DNA from: Aliishimia sp963721175
GTDB taxonomy: Bacteria; Pseudomonadota; Alphaproteobacteria; Rhodobacterales; Rhodobacteraceae
Reading direction: 5' to 3'
Length of the DNA stretch: 64,000 bases
Assembly (NCBI GenBank): GCA_963721175.1
Contig: CAVRIG010000020.1
Span: forward strand, 62,001 to 126,000
A program made the position numbers and the translations under genes. Each line of letters begins with the position of its first letter. Positions within the stretch are counted from its first letter, which is position 1. The notes beneath the pieces were generated by a model. The model saw only the letters and a program-made list of their open reading frames with translations. It did not search any database and was not told the DNA's origin. This document shows, piece after piece, positions 1 through 8,177 of this stretch.

Positions 1-51
1 AAACAGCGAGGCTAGCGCGGCGGTGAGAAGTCCTGAGCGTTGGGTCATCAT
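1..51 (-). CDS. Start of a probable secreted protein (partial)
   Basis: Seventeen codons run off the left edge on the minus strand, starting with two consecutive Met codons (ATG at 51-49 and 48-46). The peptide MMTQRSGLLTAALASLF has a short polar start followed by a hydrophobic stretch, as in a signal peptide. It lies about 55 bp downstream of the DUF992 gene on the same strand, so it may be the next gene of the sulfatase locus. The product cannot be named from so short a piece. Confidence 0.45.
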   Translation of the reverse strand, partial: MMTQRSGLLTAALASLF

Positions 52-106
52 GGTTCCATCCGTGTAAGGGTGAGGGACGGTCCTCGCGAACCGTCGCGGA
101 AACGCG

Positions 107-568
107 TCAGCGCAGTTCGAATTCCTCGACATCCAGCGCGGCGCCGGTCACGATGATCCCCGAGGCGCTGATGGGCTGGAGGGCGACCGCGTGCTTGCTG
201 CCGCCGATCAGCACGTTGGCCGCAGCCCCCGCGCCGAGTGCGCCCGACGCGGTTCCGCCGACATGCCGGCCGGCGAGCGAGCCAGCCTCGGTCGCGTCCG
301 CCGACGGCGCGAGAACACCCCAGACCAGCGTCACGTCCTTGTTGACCGACAGATTGACGCCAAGCGCCTTGATCTCGCCGGTATAGGTCTGCGTGTCGCC
401 TTCCTTAGGCTTAAAGCCGCAGGCGAATTTCTCGTTGGTATAGACGATGTCGTTGTGAACGTCCGTCAGCTTGCAGGTCAGAACGCTGATGTCGGCGCGT
501 GCATGGACGGCGGTGGTTGAAAAGCTCAGCGCGATTGCGGTGGCCAACCCGAGTGGGGCGTGTTTCAT
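107..568 (-). CDS. DUF992 family secreted protein
   Basis: The 153-residue product has a clear Sec signal peptide (residues 1-24, ending near VHARA). The mature part has the pattern of the DUF992 family: a Cys near the start (LTCKL), a second Cys in FACGFKP, a YTGEI block, a VWGVLAPS motif, and a Gly/Ala-rich stretch ending in NVLIGGS. The family is common in Rhizobiales and Rhodobacterales and its function is unknown; an exported location is inferred from the signal peptide. It is codirectional with the arylsulfatase at 701-2446, separated by about 130 bp that carry a strong hairpin, so co-transcription is possible but not certain. Confidence 0.8.
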   Translation of the reverse strand: MKHAPLGLATAIALSFSTTAVHARADISVLTCKLTDVHNDIVYTNEKFACGFKPKEGDTQTYTGEIKALGVNLSVNKDVTLVWGVLAPSADATEAGSLAGRHVGGTASGALGAGAAANVLIGGSKHAVALQPISASGIIVTGAALDVEEFELR

Positions 569-652
569 ATACTGTCCTCTTGTCCTGTCCGAGGTTCCGA
601 GACGATGTGGGTTCGGGAAGTCTGGCTGCCGCGGCAGGTTTCGTTTGGTGCA

Positions 653-673
653 GGTGCCCGGGGTCCGGGCACC
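653..673 (-). terminator. Strong hairpin between arylsulfatase and DUF992 genes
   Basis: A perfect 9-bp stem (GGTGCCCGG pairing with CCGGGCACC) closes a 3-nt loop. It sits 28 bp after the sulfatase stop. No U-run follows on the minus strand, so it may be a factor-dependent terminator, an attenuator or an mRNA 3'-end stabiliser rather than a classical intrinsic terminator. Confidence 0.4.
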
Positions 674-700
674 TTATCCTGTTTCACGTCAAACGTTCCG

Positions 701-2446
701 TCAGTGGCCCGCGTGGCTGGAAGTGTTCATGTTCTTTACCCGCTGGATGACGTCTTCGAGGTTGTAGCTGGACGGATCCTGCATGGGCTTGAATGTGGCG
801 TAGCTCTGGAGCTCCCTCAGCCACAGTTGCTGGCCGATCGGCAGCAGGTTCCAATCATAGACATAGGCTGTTGAGGGAGAAGCAATCGCGCCGCCCATGC
901 CAAACAGCGTCTTTTGCTGAGACCCGATAGACGTCTCGAACGGATCGCGCTTGACGTTCACGACTTGGGTCCAGTGATAGGGCAGTACGCCTGCGGTAAA
1001 GCCTGCTGGCGAATCCGACACCATGGCGAAGTACATCTTCCAGTTCTTGAAGCGAACGGCCGACGGATCCTTGCCCGAGTAGTACATGAAGTAATCCCGC
1101 GCCGCCATTTCGGACTCGCCGGTGAGATACGCCATCTGATTGACCCCATCGAGCGTCGTCTTGACAATTCCGGGATAGGCACCTTTTTCAAGTTCGGCCT
1201 TCAACTCGTTGCCCTTGGGCCCACCTGCCGCTTCGACCAGCGTCGGTAGCCAGTCCAGCGACGCGAAGATGTCGTTGTACACGGTGCCGGGTTCGATCTT
1301 GCCGGGCCAACGAATGACCGCCGGAGCGCGCATGCCGCCTTCCCAAGTGGTCAGCTTGCCGCCCTTGAACGGGGTCACGCCGCCATCGGGGAAGGTGATC
1401 GTCTCGGCGCCGTTGTCGGTGGTGAAGACGACGATGGTATTGTCGAGTTCGCCCATGTCTTCGAGCTTTTTCAGCACATAGCCGATGTTGTCGTCCATCT
1501 GCTTCATGCCGGCTTCGTTGACGCCCCAGTCCTTGCCGCCGGGCTGACCCACCATACCCAGATACTTGTCATCGAGGACGGTTGTGATGTGCATTCGGGC
1601 CGGGTTGTACCAGACGAAGAACGGCTTGTCGGTCTTCTCGGGGTCGTTACGGTCGAGAAAGTCGATGACCTGCGCCGAGATCTCCTCGTCGATGGTCTTG
1701 GAGCGTTCCAGCGTCAGCGGGCCTTCGTCCGTGCAGGTCTGGTTGGCCGAGGTGCCGTCGCTCGACGTGCAGTGCATCACCGGACGCGGCGGCGTCAGGC
1801 AAATGGTGGTCTCCGGGTCAACCGCTCCCGCGACTGGGGTCAGTCCGGGAATCGGCGTATTCTTGCAAGGTGGCACGACGGTCTGTTCGGTGGCTGACGT
1901 GTTGATATCGGGGAAACTCACCCCCTGCATCGCGTCGAGGTGATAGAGGTACCCCCAGAATTCCTGGAAGCCGTGGGCGGTCGGCAGGGCGTCGGTGTGA
2001 TCGCCGAGGTGGTTCTTGCCGAACTCGCCGGTGTTATAGCCAAGATCCAGCAGGAACTTGGACAGCATCGGCGTGCCGGGTTGCAGATAGCTCGGGCTGC
2101 CGGGCAATTGCGGCATGATCATCCCGGTCCGCAGCGGCTGCATGCCGGTGATGAAGGCGTTGCGTCCCGCCGTGCAGCTCTGCTCGGCGTAGTAGTCGGT
2201 GAACATCGCGCCTTCCTGGGCGATGCGGTCGATGTTGGGCGTCTCGCCGACCATCAGGCCCCGATGATAGACCGATGGCTGCATCCAGCCGATGTCGTCC
2301 CCCATGATGAACAGGATGTTCGGCTTCTTCGCCGTGTCCTGCGCGCTCACAGGTGGCCCGAAGGCTGCTGCCCCCAGCGCGATCGCGCTGGCGACGAGCG
2401 CCCCCGTGCGTCGGGTAAAAGACCCGCCTTGTCGTTTATGTGTCAC
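701..2446 (-). CDS. Arylsulfatase, Cys-type, exported
   Basis: This is a type I sulfatase that would hydrolyse sulfate esters outside the cytoplasm. The N-terminus carries a twin-arginine-like segment (SFTRRTGALVAS) and a hydrophobic core ending at PPVSAQ. The alkaline-phosphatase-fold core begins with KPNILFIMGDD, whose Asp pair is a metal site. The signature SCTAGR matches C-x-(A/P)-x-R, so the Cys would be converted to formylglycine. Later blocks include VFTTDNGAE and TPFKGGK. A GTG at 2446 is preceded by AGGAG at 8-nt spacing and is chosen; an ATG at 2476 overlaps the upstream stop (ATGA) but has no good ribosome site. The natural substrate is not evident. A formylglycine-generating enzyme is not seen in the window. 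Confidence 0.88.
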   Translation of the reverse strand: MTHKRQGGSFTRRTGALVASAIALGAAAFGPPVSAQDTAKKPNILFIMGDDIGWMQPSVYHRGLMVGETPNIDRIAQEGAMFTDYYAEQSCTAGRNAFITGMQPLRTGMIMPQLPGSPSYLQPGTPMLSKFLLDLGYNTGEFGKNHLGDHTDALPTAHGFQEFWGYLYHLDAMQGVSFPDINTSATEQTVVPPCKNTPIPGLTPVAGAVDPETTICLTPPRPVMHCTSSDGTSANQTCTDEGPLTLERSKTIDEEISAQVIDFLDRNDPEKTDKPFFVWYNPARMHITTVLDDKYLGMVGQPGGKDWGVNEAGMKQMDDNIGYVLKKLEDMGELDNTIVVFTTDNGAETITFPDGGVTPFKGGKLTTWEGGMRAPAVIRWPGKIEPGTVYNDIFASLDWLPTLVEAAGGPKGNELKAELEKGAYPGIVKTTLDGVNQMAYLTGESEMAARDYFMYYSGKDPSAVRFKNWKMYFAMVSDSPAGFTAGVLPYHWTQVVNVKRDPFETSIGSQQKTLFGMGGAIASPSTAYVYDWNLLPIGQQLWLRELQSYATFKPMQDPSSYNLEDVIQRVKNMNTSSHAGH

Positions 2447-2472
2447 GTCTATTTCTCCTGTTACTGTTTTGG

Positions 2473-2745
2473 TCATGTGTCATCGTTCGTTATCGATCGG
2501 CTCGTTGTGGACACCGAAGCGGCGTCCAGGAGCGCCACGATTTCCACCGCCAATTCGGCTGAAATCTTGCGGTATTCGGCCGCGCGCGCCGGGTTGTGTT
2601 CAATACCCTCCCAGTGTGCGAGAGCCTTCTGGGCCACTTCGTAATCCTCGCAGACGCAGCGGAAATCCTCGTCCCGCGCATGGAGCCTGCGGATCTCGAG
2701 CTCTCGGGTAGGAAAGCGTGCAATCAGGGCGTGCAGACTCGTCAT
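2473..2745 (-). CDS. Small helical protein upstream of sulfatase
   Basis: The 90-residue product starts at an ATG at 2745 (MTSLHALIARFP). It is almost entirely charged helix: an ELEIRRLHARDEDFR block, then CEDYEVAQKAL and a second helix EYRKISAELAVEIVALLD. This resembles small YdcH/DUF465-like coiled-coil proteins that sit beside sulfatases and other redox or sulfur genes in alphaproteobacteria, but the assignment is by general look only. It overlaps or abuts the sulfatase start, so the two are probably one transcript. The reading frame is open for another 46 codons upstream, but that part has ordinary intergenic composition. Confidence 0.6.
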   Translation of the reverse strand: MTSLHALIARFPTRELEIRRLHARDEDFRCVCEDYEVAQKALAHWEGIEHNPARAAEYRKISAELAVEIVALLDAASVSTTSRSITNDDT

Positions 2746-3020
2746 GGATAGACCCCGGTTGGGAGCGACGGCCCAAAAGGACCCCAAAACTGCAGGAAAC
2801 AGGAGGTGTGAACATGTTCGAACATCCCTGTTCCCGAGGGAAAGGGGCGCTTGACGTCCTTGCTTGAAAGTTGGGCGGCGCAAGACTTTTCTCTTTGATT
2901 AATTCGGCGCCCCCGGGGCGTTCAGCTCCGCCAACAGGTCGCCCTGGGCACCCGCCGCCAGCCCGAACGCGGCCAATTGCGTTATTTCTTTCTAGCCGCT
3001 GCGGTGTATAAACGGATCGG

Positions 3021-4889
3021 ATGCAGTCCGGGGGGCGGCAGGCAGTGAAGTCGAGTTACCCAACGGATGAATTGGTCCCAGCCATAGCTGACCCGTCGCG
3101 TTCACACGCCTCGGCGGACGACGTCCGGGCGCAATTGGAGCGGATTCTGCAGGACGTATCGTTTCGCGCCAGCAAGCGCCGGCGGGAGATGTTGCGCTTC
3201 ATCGTCGAGGAGACCCTGGCAGGCCGGGAGGACCGGCTGAAGGGCGTGACCTTGGCGTTCGATGTCTTCGAGCGCGACGAGACCTTCGATCAGCAGTCCG
3301 ATCCGGTCGTTCGTATCGAGGCGCGACGGCTGCGCAACGACCTGAACAGCTACTACGTGGACGCCGGGCACCAGGATCCGGTCCGCATCACCATCCCGAA
3401 GGGCGGCTACGTCCCGCACTTCGCCTGGCAGAACCGGGAGGCGCGCGCGCCGGCCCCGCCGCCCGGGCCACATCCGCAGGATGCCCCGCTTTCATCCACG
3501 GACGCACCTGCGCCAAACTCGACCGATGCGGCGGCTATACCTGAGCGCCCCTCCAAACGACCGATGCTGGTCGCAGCGATTATCGTCATGGGTATCGTCA
3601 TGGGCGGCCTGTTTGCAATCGGAGCTGCCCTTGTCTGGCCGCGCGGTGCGGACACGAACGCGCCAATACCGCGGACGCCAGCACTCATCGTGCTGCCGTT
3701 CGAGGCGTACGGAGACACGACGGACATCGAGCTGATCGCCGCCGGCGTGACCGAGGAACTGATCGCAAATCTCATGCTCTTTCCCGAATTTCGGGTCTAC
3801 TCGACGGCGACCAGTTTTCGCCAGCATGCTGGCACCGACCCGACAACCCTCTGGCGTGACCTGGGGGTTTCCTATGTTGTGACGGGTATCCTGCAATCGC
3901 AGGACGGTCAGGCGCACTTCCGCGCCCGGATGGTCGACGCGCATACGGGCGAGGTGCGCTGGAGTGGCGGCTACCATCAACCGCTCAACGCTGACGATCT
4001 GCTTGGCGCACAACACGAACTGGCGGTGGCGATCTCGACCGAACTTGGCGAGTCCTACGGGGCCGTGAACAAGGTGATCGGGCAACGAATGATCCTCGAC
4101 ATCGTGCCCAGCATGCCAAGTTACACCTGCATCCTGCGCGCCTTGGATTTCCGGCGCAACTTCGATGAGACGCTGTTTGCTCCCGCCGTGGCCTGCCTGC
4201 AAAAGGCCGTGGTTCGTGATCCAGACTACGCCGACGCCTGGGGGATGCTTGGCTGGGTGCAATTCGATGCCTACAATCAGCGTATTGCCCCCGAAGCCGC
4301 ATATCCGGCCCATATCAAGGAAGCTTTCGAGGCAGCCTCGCAAGCGATCAAGATCGATCCCGACAATCTGCGTGGCCTCACAGCATTGGCGGCGATCACC
4401 TTCGACGCCGGCGATTTCGCCCGATCCGAGCAACTATTGCGCCGCGCCATTGAGCTGAATCCGAATAACCCGGAGACCATCGCGCAGCTTGGTTGGCGGC
4501 TCTCGGTACGGGGAAACTGGGAAGACGGCATCCCTCTGCTGAACAAGGCGATCGAGCGAAGCGCCGACCCGCCAGGCTGGTATTTCCACCTGATATCGGT
4601 GGACGAGTATCTCAAGGGAAACTATCGGGCTGCCTTGGCCGCCGCAGAACCATCGGCAAGATCTGGCTCGGCCATTGGATTGTCGCTGACCGCGATCAGC
4701 CACGCCAGGCTCGGGAATTCGGTAGCAGCGGCTGACGATCTTGCAGCAATGGCCGAAGCCTGGCCCTTGCTTGGCAACGACCCGGCCGCGGCATACCGGA
4801 ACTTCCAGGCTTCTGACGAGATCGTCGAGGCGCTGGTCGCCGGGCTCCGTGAGGCTGGCTGGACCCTGCCCGAGGAGGCGTCGCAATGA
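3021..4889 (+). CDS. Membrane TolB/TPR protein with N-terminal DNA-binding-like domain (often annotated adenylate cyclase)
   Basis: The 622-residue product has four parts. An N-terminal alpha-helical domain (about residues 30-125, with RASKRRREMLRFIVEE and RRLRNDLNSYY) is typical of proteins often labelled tetratricopeptide adenylate cyclase, although no cyclase catalytic domain is present. A Pro-rich linker follows, then one membrane helix (about 182-206). A TolB-like segment comes next (LIVLPFEAYGD to about 350), and TPR-like helices fill about 390-560. The architecture resembles CadC-type one-component membrane regulators with a cytoplasmic wing and a periplasmic sensor. It is transcribed divergently from the sulfatase operon, so regulation of that operon is a reasonable inference. 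A GTG at 3045 is an alternative start. Confidence 0.7.
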   Translation: MQSGGRQAVKSSYPTDELVPAIADPSRSHASADDVRAQLERILQDVSFRASKRRREMLRFIVEETLAGREDRLKGVTLAFDVFERDETFDQQSDPVVRIEARRLRNDLNSYYVDAGHQDPVRITIPKGGYVPHFAWQNREARAPAPPPGPHPQDAPLSSTDAPAPNSTDAAAIPERPSKRPMLVAAIIVMGIVMGGLFAIGAALVWPRGADTNAPIPRTPALIVLPFEAYGDTTDIELIAAGVTEELIANLMLFPEFRVYSTATSFRQHAGTDPTTLWRDLGVSYVVTGILQSQDGQAHFRARMVDAHTGEVRWSGGYHQPLNADDLLGAQHELAVAISTELGESYGAVNKVIGQRMILDIVPSMPSYTCILRALDFRRNFDETLFAPAVACLQKAVVRDPDYADAWGMLGWVQFDAYNQRIAPEAAYPAHIKEAFEAASQAIKIDPDNLRGLTALAAITFDAGDFARSEQLLRRAIELNPNNPETIAQLGWRLSVRGNWEDGIPLLNKAIERSADPPGWYFHLISVDEYLKGNYRAALAAAEPSARSGSAIGLSLTAISHARLGNSVAAADDLAAMAEAWPLLGNDPAAAYRNFQASDEIVEALVAGLREAGWTLPEEASQ

Positions 4890-5062
4890 CCCCGTCCGCC
4901 CGCTCCAATCGACGTGTCGACATGAAGGAGCGGCCTTGTCAGGTTGGTGGTAAGCGGTGGCTGGTGGTCACCTTCCTCTGAGATCTGCGATTTGAAACTC
5001 ACATGTTGTTGGATGGCAGGACGTGAGTATCTCCATGGCGACTATCGAACGGGTTTCTCACG

Positions 5063-5332
5063 GCGCACCGGTATGACCTGCGGCCAAATCAGCTTTCGGC
5101 ATGGCGGCGGATGGCCAATGACGGGGATCTGATCCTGCTGGCGCCGGAGAGCGAAGCTGAGTTCGCGCCGCTGGTGGTGTTCGATGATGAGAGCCGGCTG
5201 ACGGCGGAAGATGCGGATCCGGCGCTCTCGACCATCGAGATCATGTTCGGGTCGGTGTCCGTCCGGCTGAATGGCGCCACACCGGCGGGCCAAATCGCGG
5301 AGATCGTGCGTGCGATCGAGGGCGGCGCATGA
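5063..5332 (+). pseudogene. IS66 orf1 (TnpA-like) C-terminal fragment
   Basis: In this frame the sequence reads LTAHRYDLRPNQLSAWRRMA, the recognition end of the IS66 Orf1 helix-turn-helix, then an acidic linker, then VSVRLNGATP and AEIVRAIEGGA, the standard Orf1 C-terminus. No good upstream start is present, so it is an N-terminally truncated remnant. The fragment ends with TGA overlapping the ATG of orf2. Confidence 0.6.
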
Positions 5333-5394
5333 TCTTTCCATCGAACCGGGTGCGGATCCTGGTGGTGACGCAGCCGGTGTCCATCAAGCGCTGC
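5329..5394 (+). pseudogene. IS66 orf2 (TnpB-like) N-terminal fragment
   Basis: The start MIFPSNRVRILVVTQPV is the conserved opening of IS66 Orf2, translationally coupled to orf1 by an ATGA overlap. After about 18 codons the expected DFRKG continuation is lost and the frame drifts into unrelated sequence. It is a breakpoint relic, not a functional gene. Confidence 0.6.
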
Positions 5395-5568
5395 CCTGTC
5401 ATCCCGCATCCATTCCCGGAACTTTCTTCCTCGATCTGTCCGTCCTGCCGTCGCACTACAGAGCGGCCTTGGAGGGACTTTTTTGATGGCATGGATGCCC
5501 CCTCCCGACGGCATCGCAACGTGCCAAGGTGATGCTTGTTGAAGCCATCACAGAAGGAGAGAGCATCC

Positions 5569-6600
5569 ATGTCCGAAGCTACTATCATCGGTATCGATCT
5601 TGCAAAGCGCGTTTTCCAGCTGCACGGCGCGCGCAACGAAGGATCTGTCGTGTTTCGCAAGAAGCTGTCGCGTGGGCAGTTGCCGCGTTCGTTGCACAGC
5701 AGCCCAAGATGTCGTGATCGCCATGGAAGCCTGCGCGACGGCGCATGGCTGGGGTCGGGAATTTCGAGAAGTTGGGGCATGAGGTGCGTCTGATCCCGCC
5801 AATCTAAGTGAAGCCGTTCGTCAAACGCCAAAAGAACGATGCGGCCGATGCGGAGGCGATCGCTGAGGCGGCGTTGCGTCCGACCATGCGCTTTGTGGCG
5901 GTGAAGACGGAAGATCAGCAGGCCCGCGCCATGCTGTTTCGCACACGGCAGATGTTCGTGGGCCAGCGCACCCAGATGATCAACGCCTTGCGCGGCCACC
6001 TTGCCGAGCATGGTCTGGTCGCCGCCCGAGGGCCTGCCCATCTCAAGCGGCTTGCGGACGCGATTGCAGATGATGACACCACCCTGCCTGACGAGGTGCG
6101 GGAACTCGGTCGGATGTATCTGGAGCAGATCGAGGGCCTGAGCGCTCGGATTGCAGAGCTTGACGCGAAAGATGAAATGTGCTGCCAAGGAGGCGGATCT
6201 GGCGCGCCGCGCACAAACCATGCCGGGGGTGGGTCCTGTCACGGCGCTGGCGATCGAGACATTTGCGCCTGACCTGGCCACCTTCCGACGCGGTCGCGAT
6301 TTTGCGGCCTGGCTCGGGCTCGTGCCGAAGCAGCACTCGACGGGCGGCAAGGCCCGGCTGGGCAAGACCTCGAAGATGGGGCAGCGCGACATCCGCACGC
6401 TTCTGGTCTCTGGTGCCATGGCGGTTCTTCAGGCGGTCGAGCGGTTTGACACGCCGAACAATGGCTGGCTGAAACGCCTGCTGACCCGCAAGCCACGCAT
6501 GGTCGCCGCGATCGCGCTGGCCAACAAGATGGCGCGTGGCCTCTGGGCGATGATGACGAAACAAGAGGATTACCGGAACCCGGTGGCGGCGATGGCCTGA
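5569..6600 (+). pseudogene. IS110-family transposase, several frame breaks
   Basis: The N-terminus (MSEATIIGIDLAKRVFQLHG) is the RuvC-like DEDD start of an IS110/IS1111 transposase. The C-terminal Transposase_20 part (MPGVGPVTALAIETF, AAWLGLVPKQHSTGGK, KMGQRDIRTLLV) is complete to the stop at 6600. Between them the frame changes near 5688, 5715, 5761 and 6170, and a TAA at 5805-5807 replaces a sense codon. The joined product would be about 340 residues, the family length. Several of the indels are in short homopolymers, so part of the damage could be sequence error, but the nonsense codon argues for real inactivation. The start has a good ribosome site (GGAGAGAG). Confidence 0.75.
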
Positions 6601-7041
6601 GCGCTGCGCGTTGCCAATCCGTCCCGGCACGTCGGGGGTGTGAGGAGGTCACTGAACAGTAAGGGCAAAGGATCGATCAGATCCGGGTCAGAGAAAGCAG
6701 TCATTTGTGCAGGAGCCACACGAGCTCGGTTTGTTGATATGCTTCTGATCCGCGCATCGCCATACCGGCCCGCGGCCATATCAGTGCCGCACACAGAGGC
6801 CTGATACATGACCGCACCCGATCACACGCTCGAAGCCGTTCAAAAATGCTTGCACCAACGGGGGCATCCATACATGCGCAAAGGGCTCGGGAGGAATTCA
6901 TCTCGTGAATCCAGCGGTGGTAGCTGGGCTGCATGAGCAGACCTATTCCACCGAGCTACAGACCAGAAACCCCGCATGTTCTTCGGACCTGAACGGATAC
7001 CTGGGCGCGAGGCCCCCATGACAAGACAAGGGTGGAGGAAC
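6601..7041 (+). other. Intergenic stretch between IS110 remnants
   Basis: No convincing coding sequence is seen. The part just before 7042 resembles the long 5' non-coding leader usual in IS110 elements, whose next open frame begins at 7042. No RNA gene or clear terminal repeat was recognised. Confidence 0.35.
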
Positions 7042-7188
7042 ATGATGATGCAAGACACGATCGGCGTTGACGTCTCAAAGGATCATCTGGACGCCTGCGA
7101 TGCGGGTCCGAAGGATCATCTACGGGGTCAAACGCGCGTTGGCCATCGGGTAGCCATACGAGCGCGACACATTGGAGTGCGGAAATGA
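7042..7188 (+). pseudogene. Second IS110-family transposase, N-terminal stub
   Basis: The frame begins MMMQDTIGVDVSKDHLDA, the first catalytic-Asp motif of an IS110 transposase different from the one at 5569. The match ends after about 20 codons and the remaining reading frame to 7188 has no family features. A GGTGGAGGAA ribosome site precedes the start. It is a truncated 5' end. Confidence 0.55.
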
Positions 7189-7303
7189 TGTTGGAGCGTT
7201 GATTGCTGCGGCCCCGGCCTTCTCAATTTGGTTGAAAACTGCTATTCTAACGAAGGTAGTACTGTATCGGTTGTTTAGAATGCCTTGAAAAAAGGGGCTT
7301 CTC

Positions 7304-8165
7304 ATGGCCTCGCGCATCGTTCTTTCAATAGCCCTGCTGTTCCAGATGAGCCTTACAGCCGGCGCGCAAGAGCAATTACCGATCCGTGCGACACACTTCT
7401 ATCCGGTGAAGTTCAGTTGCGGGGCGTCCTCGGAAGAATTCCAGGAAGGCGTCGTTCGCGGCGTGCATTCGACCAGCGTCACGCTCTACAATCCGTCCAC
7501 GATCCGCGCCGTCAGTTTTGTCAAGCGTGTATCCCGCGCTCTGCCGTTCCAGCGATCCGGGGAAAATTCTGATCCGGTCGTGGACACTCTACAGCCGCAG
7601 ATGTCCATGGATATCGAATGCAACGAAATCCGCATGATGCTGCCGGCCTCGATGTCGCGGCAATTTCGCAGCGGGTTTCTGGGCATCCACGCGACCGGGG
7701 ATCTGAGCGTCGTGGCGCTTTACTCCTCGCGACCGAAGGATGGGGACGTCTCGACCATCGACATCGAGCAGATCGAGGCGCGACGCCCGACATCGGACCG
7801 TCCGCCCTCCGACCTGCCGGATCTCACGATCAGCGATATCGACCTGGAGGGCTTACAGGGTCGACTGCGTGGGCCGGTCCTCCTGCCGGGTATCCGTGCC
7901 GGTGATCGTCAGCAACGCGGGCGCTGCGCCCAGTGGCGCGTTCGATGTACTGACGGTGTTCGATCGCGCGCAGGGCGTGGAGGTCGAGTCGAACCTGCCC
8001 GACGGTCTGTCATCCGGTGCATCCGAGGTTCTGGTGATCGAAGCCGAGACGGAAGGGGCCTGCTTCGATCCCGATTGCGAAATCTGTGCCACTGCGGATC
8101 CGGACAACGACATCGCGGAAGCCGACGAAGGCAACAACACGCTTTGCCGCGAGCCGGCAGGCTAG
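7304..8165 (+). CDS. Secreted CARDB-domain protein, frameshifted
   Basis: A signal peptide (MASRIVLSIALLFQMSLTAG) leads into a module of about 150 residues that is clearly related to the N-terminus of the next gene: IRATHFYPVKFSCG, SVTLYNPSTIRAV, SRALPFQRS, IECNEIRMMLP. After it comes PDLTISDIDLEGL, the start of a CARDB adhesion-type domain, which continues in the next frame as SVPVIVSNAGAA and ends NTLCREPAG. The break is near 7857, where GGG appears to replace GG. Restored, the product is about 286 residues and predicted to be extracellular. It lies 12 bp ahead of the metalloprotease gene, so the pair probably form an operon and one arose from the other by partial duplication. Confidence 0.65.
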
Positions 8166-8177
8166 CGGGTTGCGGCC

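Larger units (their letters stand above)
4950..5394 (+). mobile_element. IS66-family left-end remnant
   Basis: The segment begins with GTAAGCGG, the usual terminal motif of IS66 elements, contains the end of orf1 and the start of orf2, and then stops matching the family near 5385. It is a truncated left end without the large transposase gene. The matching transposase tail at 22.4 kb lies on the opposite strand and may come from another copy. Confidence 0.6.

Noticed and set aside
5241..6419. Minus-strand open frame of 392 codons over the IS110 wreck
   Set aside because: The plus strand carries recognisable transposase segments in order; the minus-strand frame has none.
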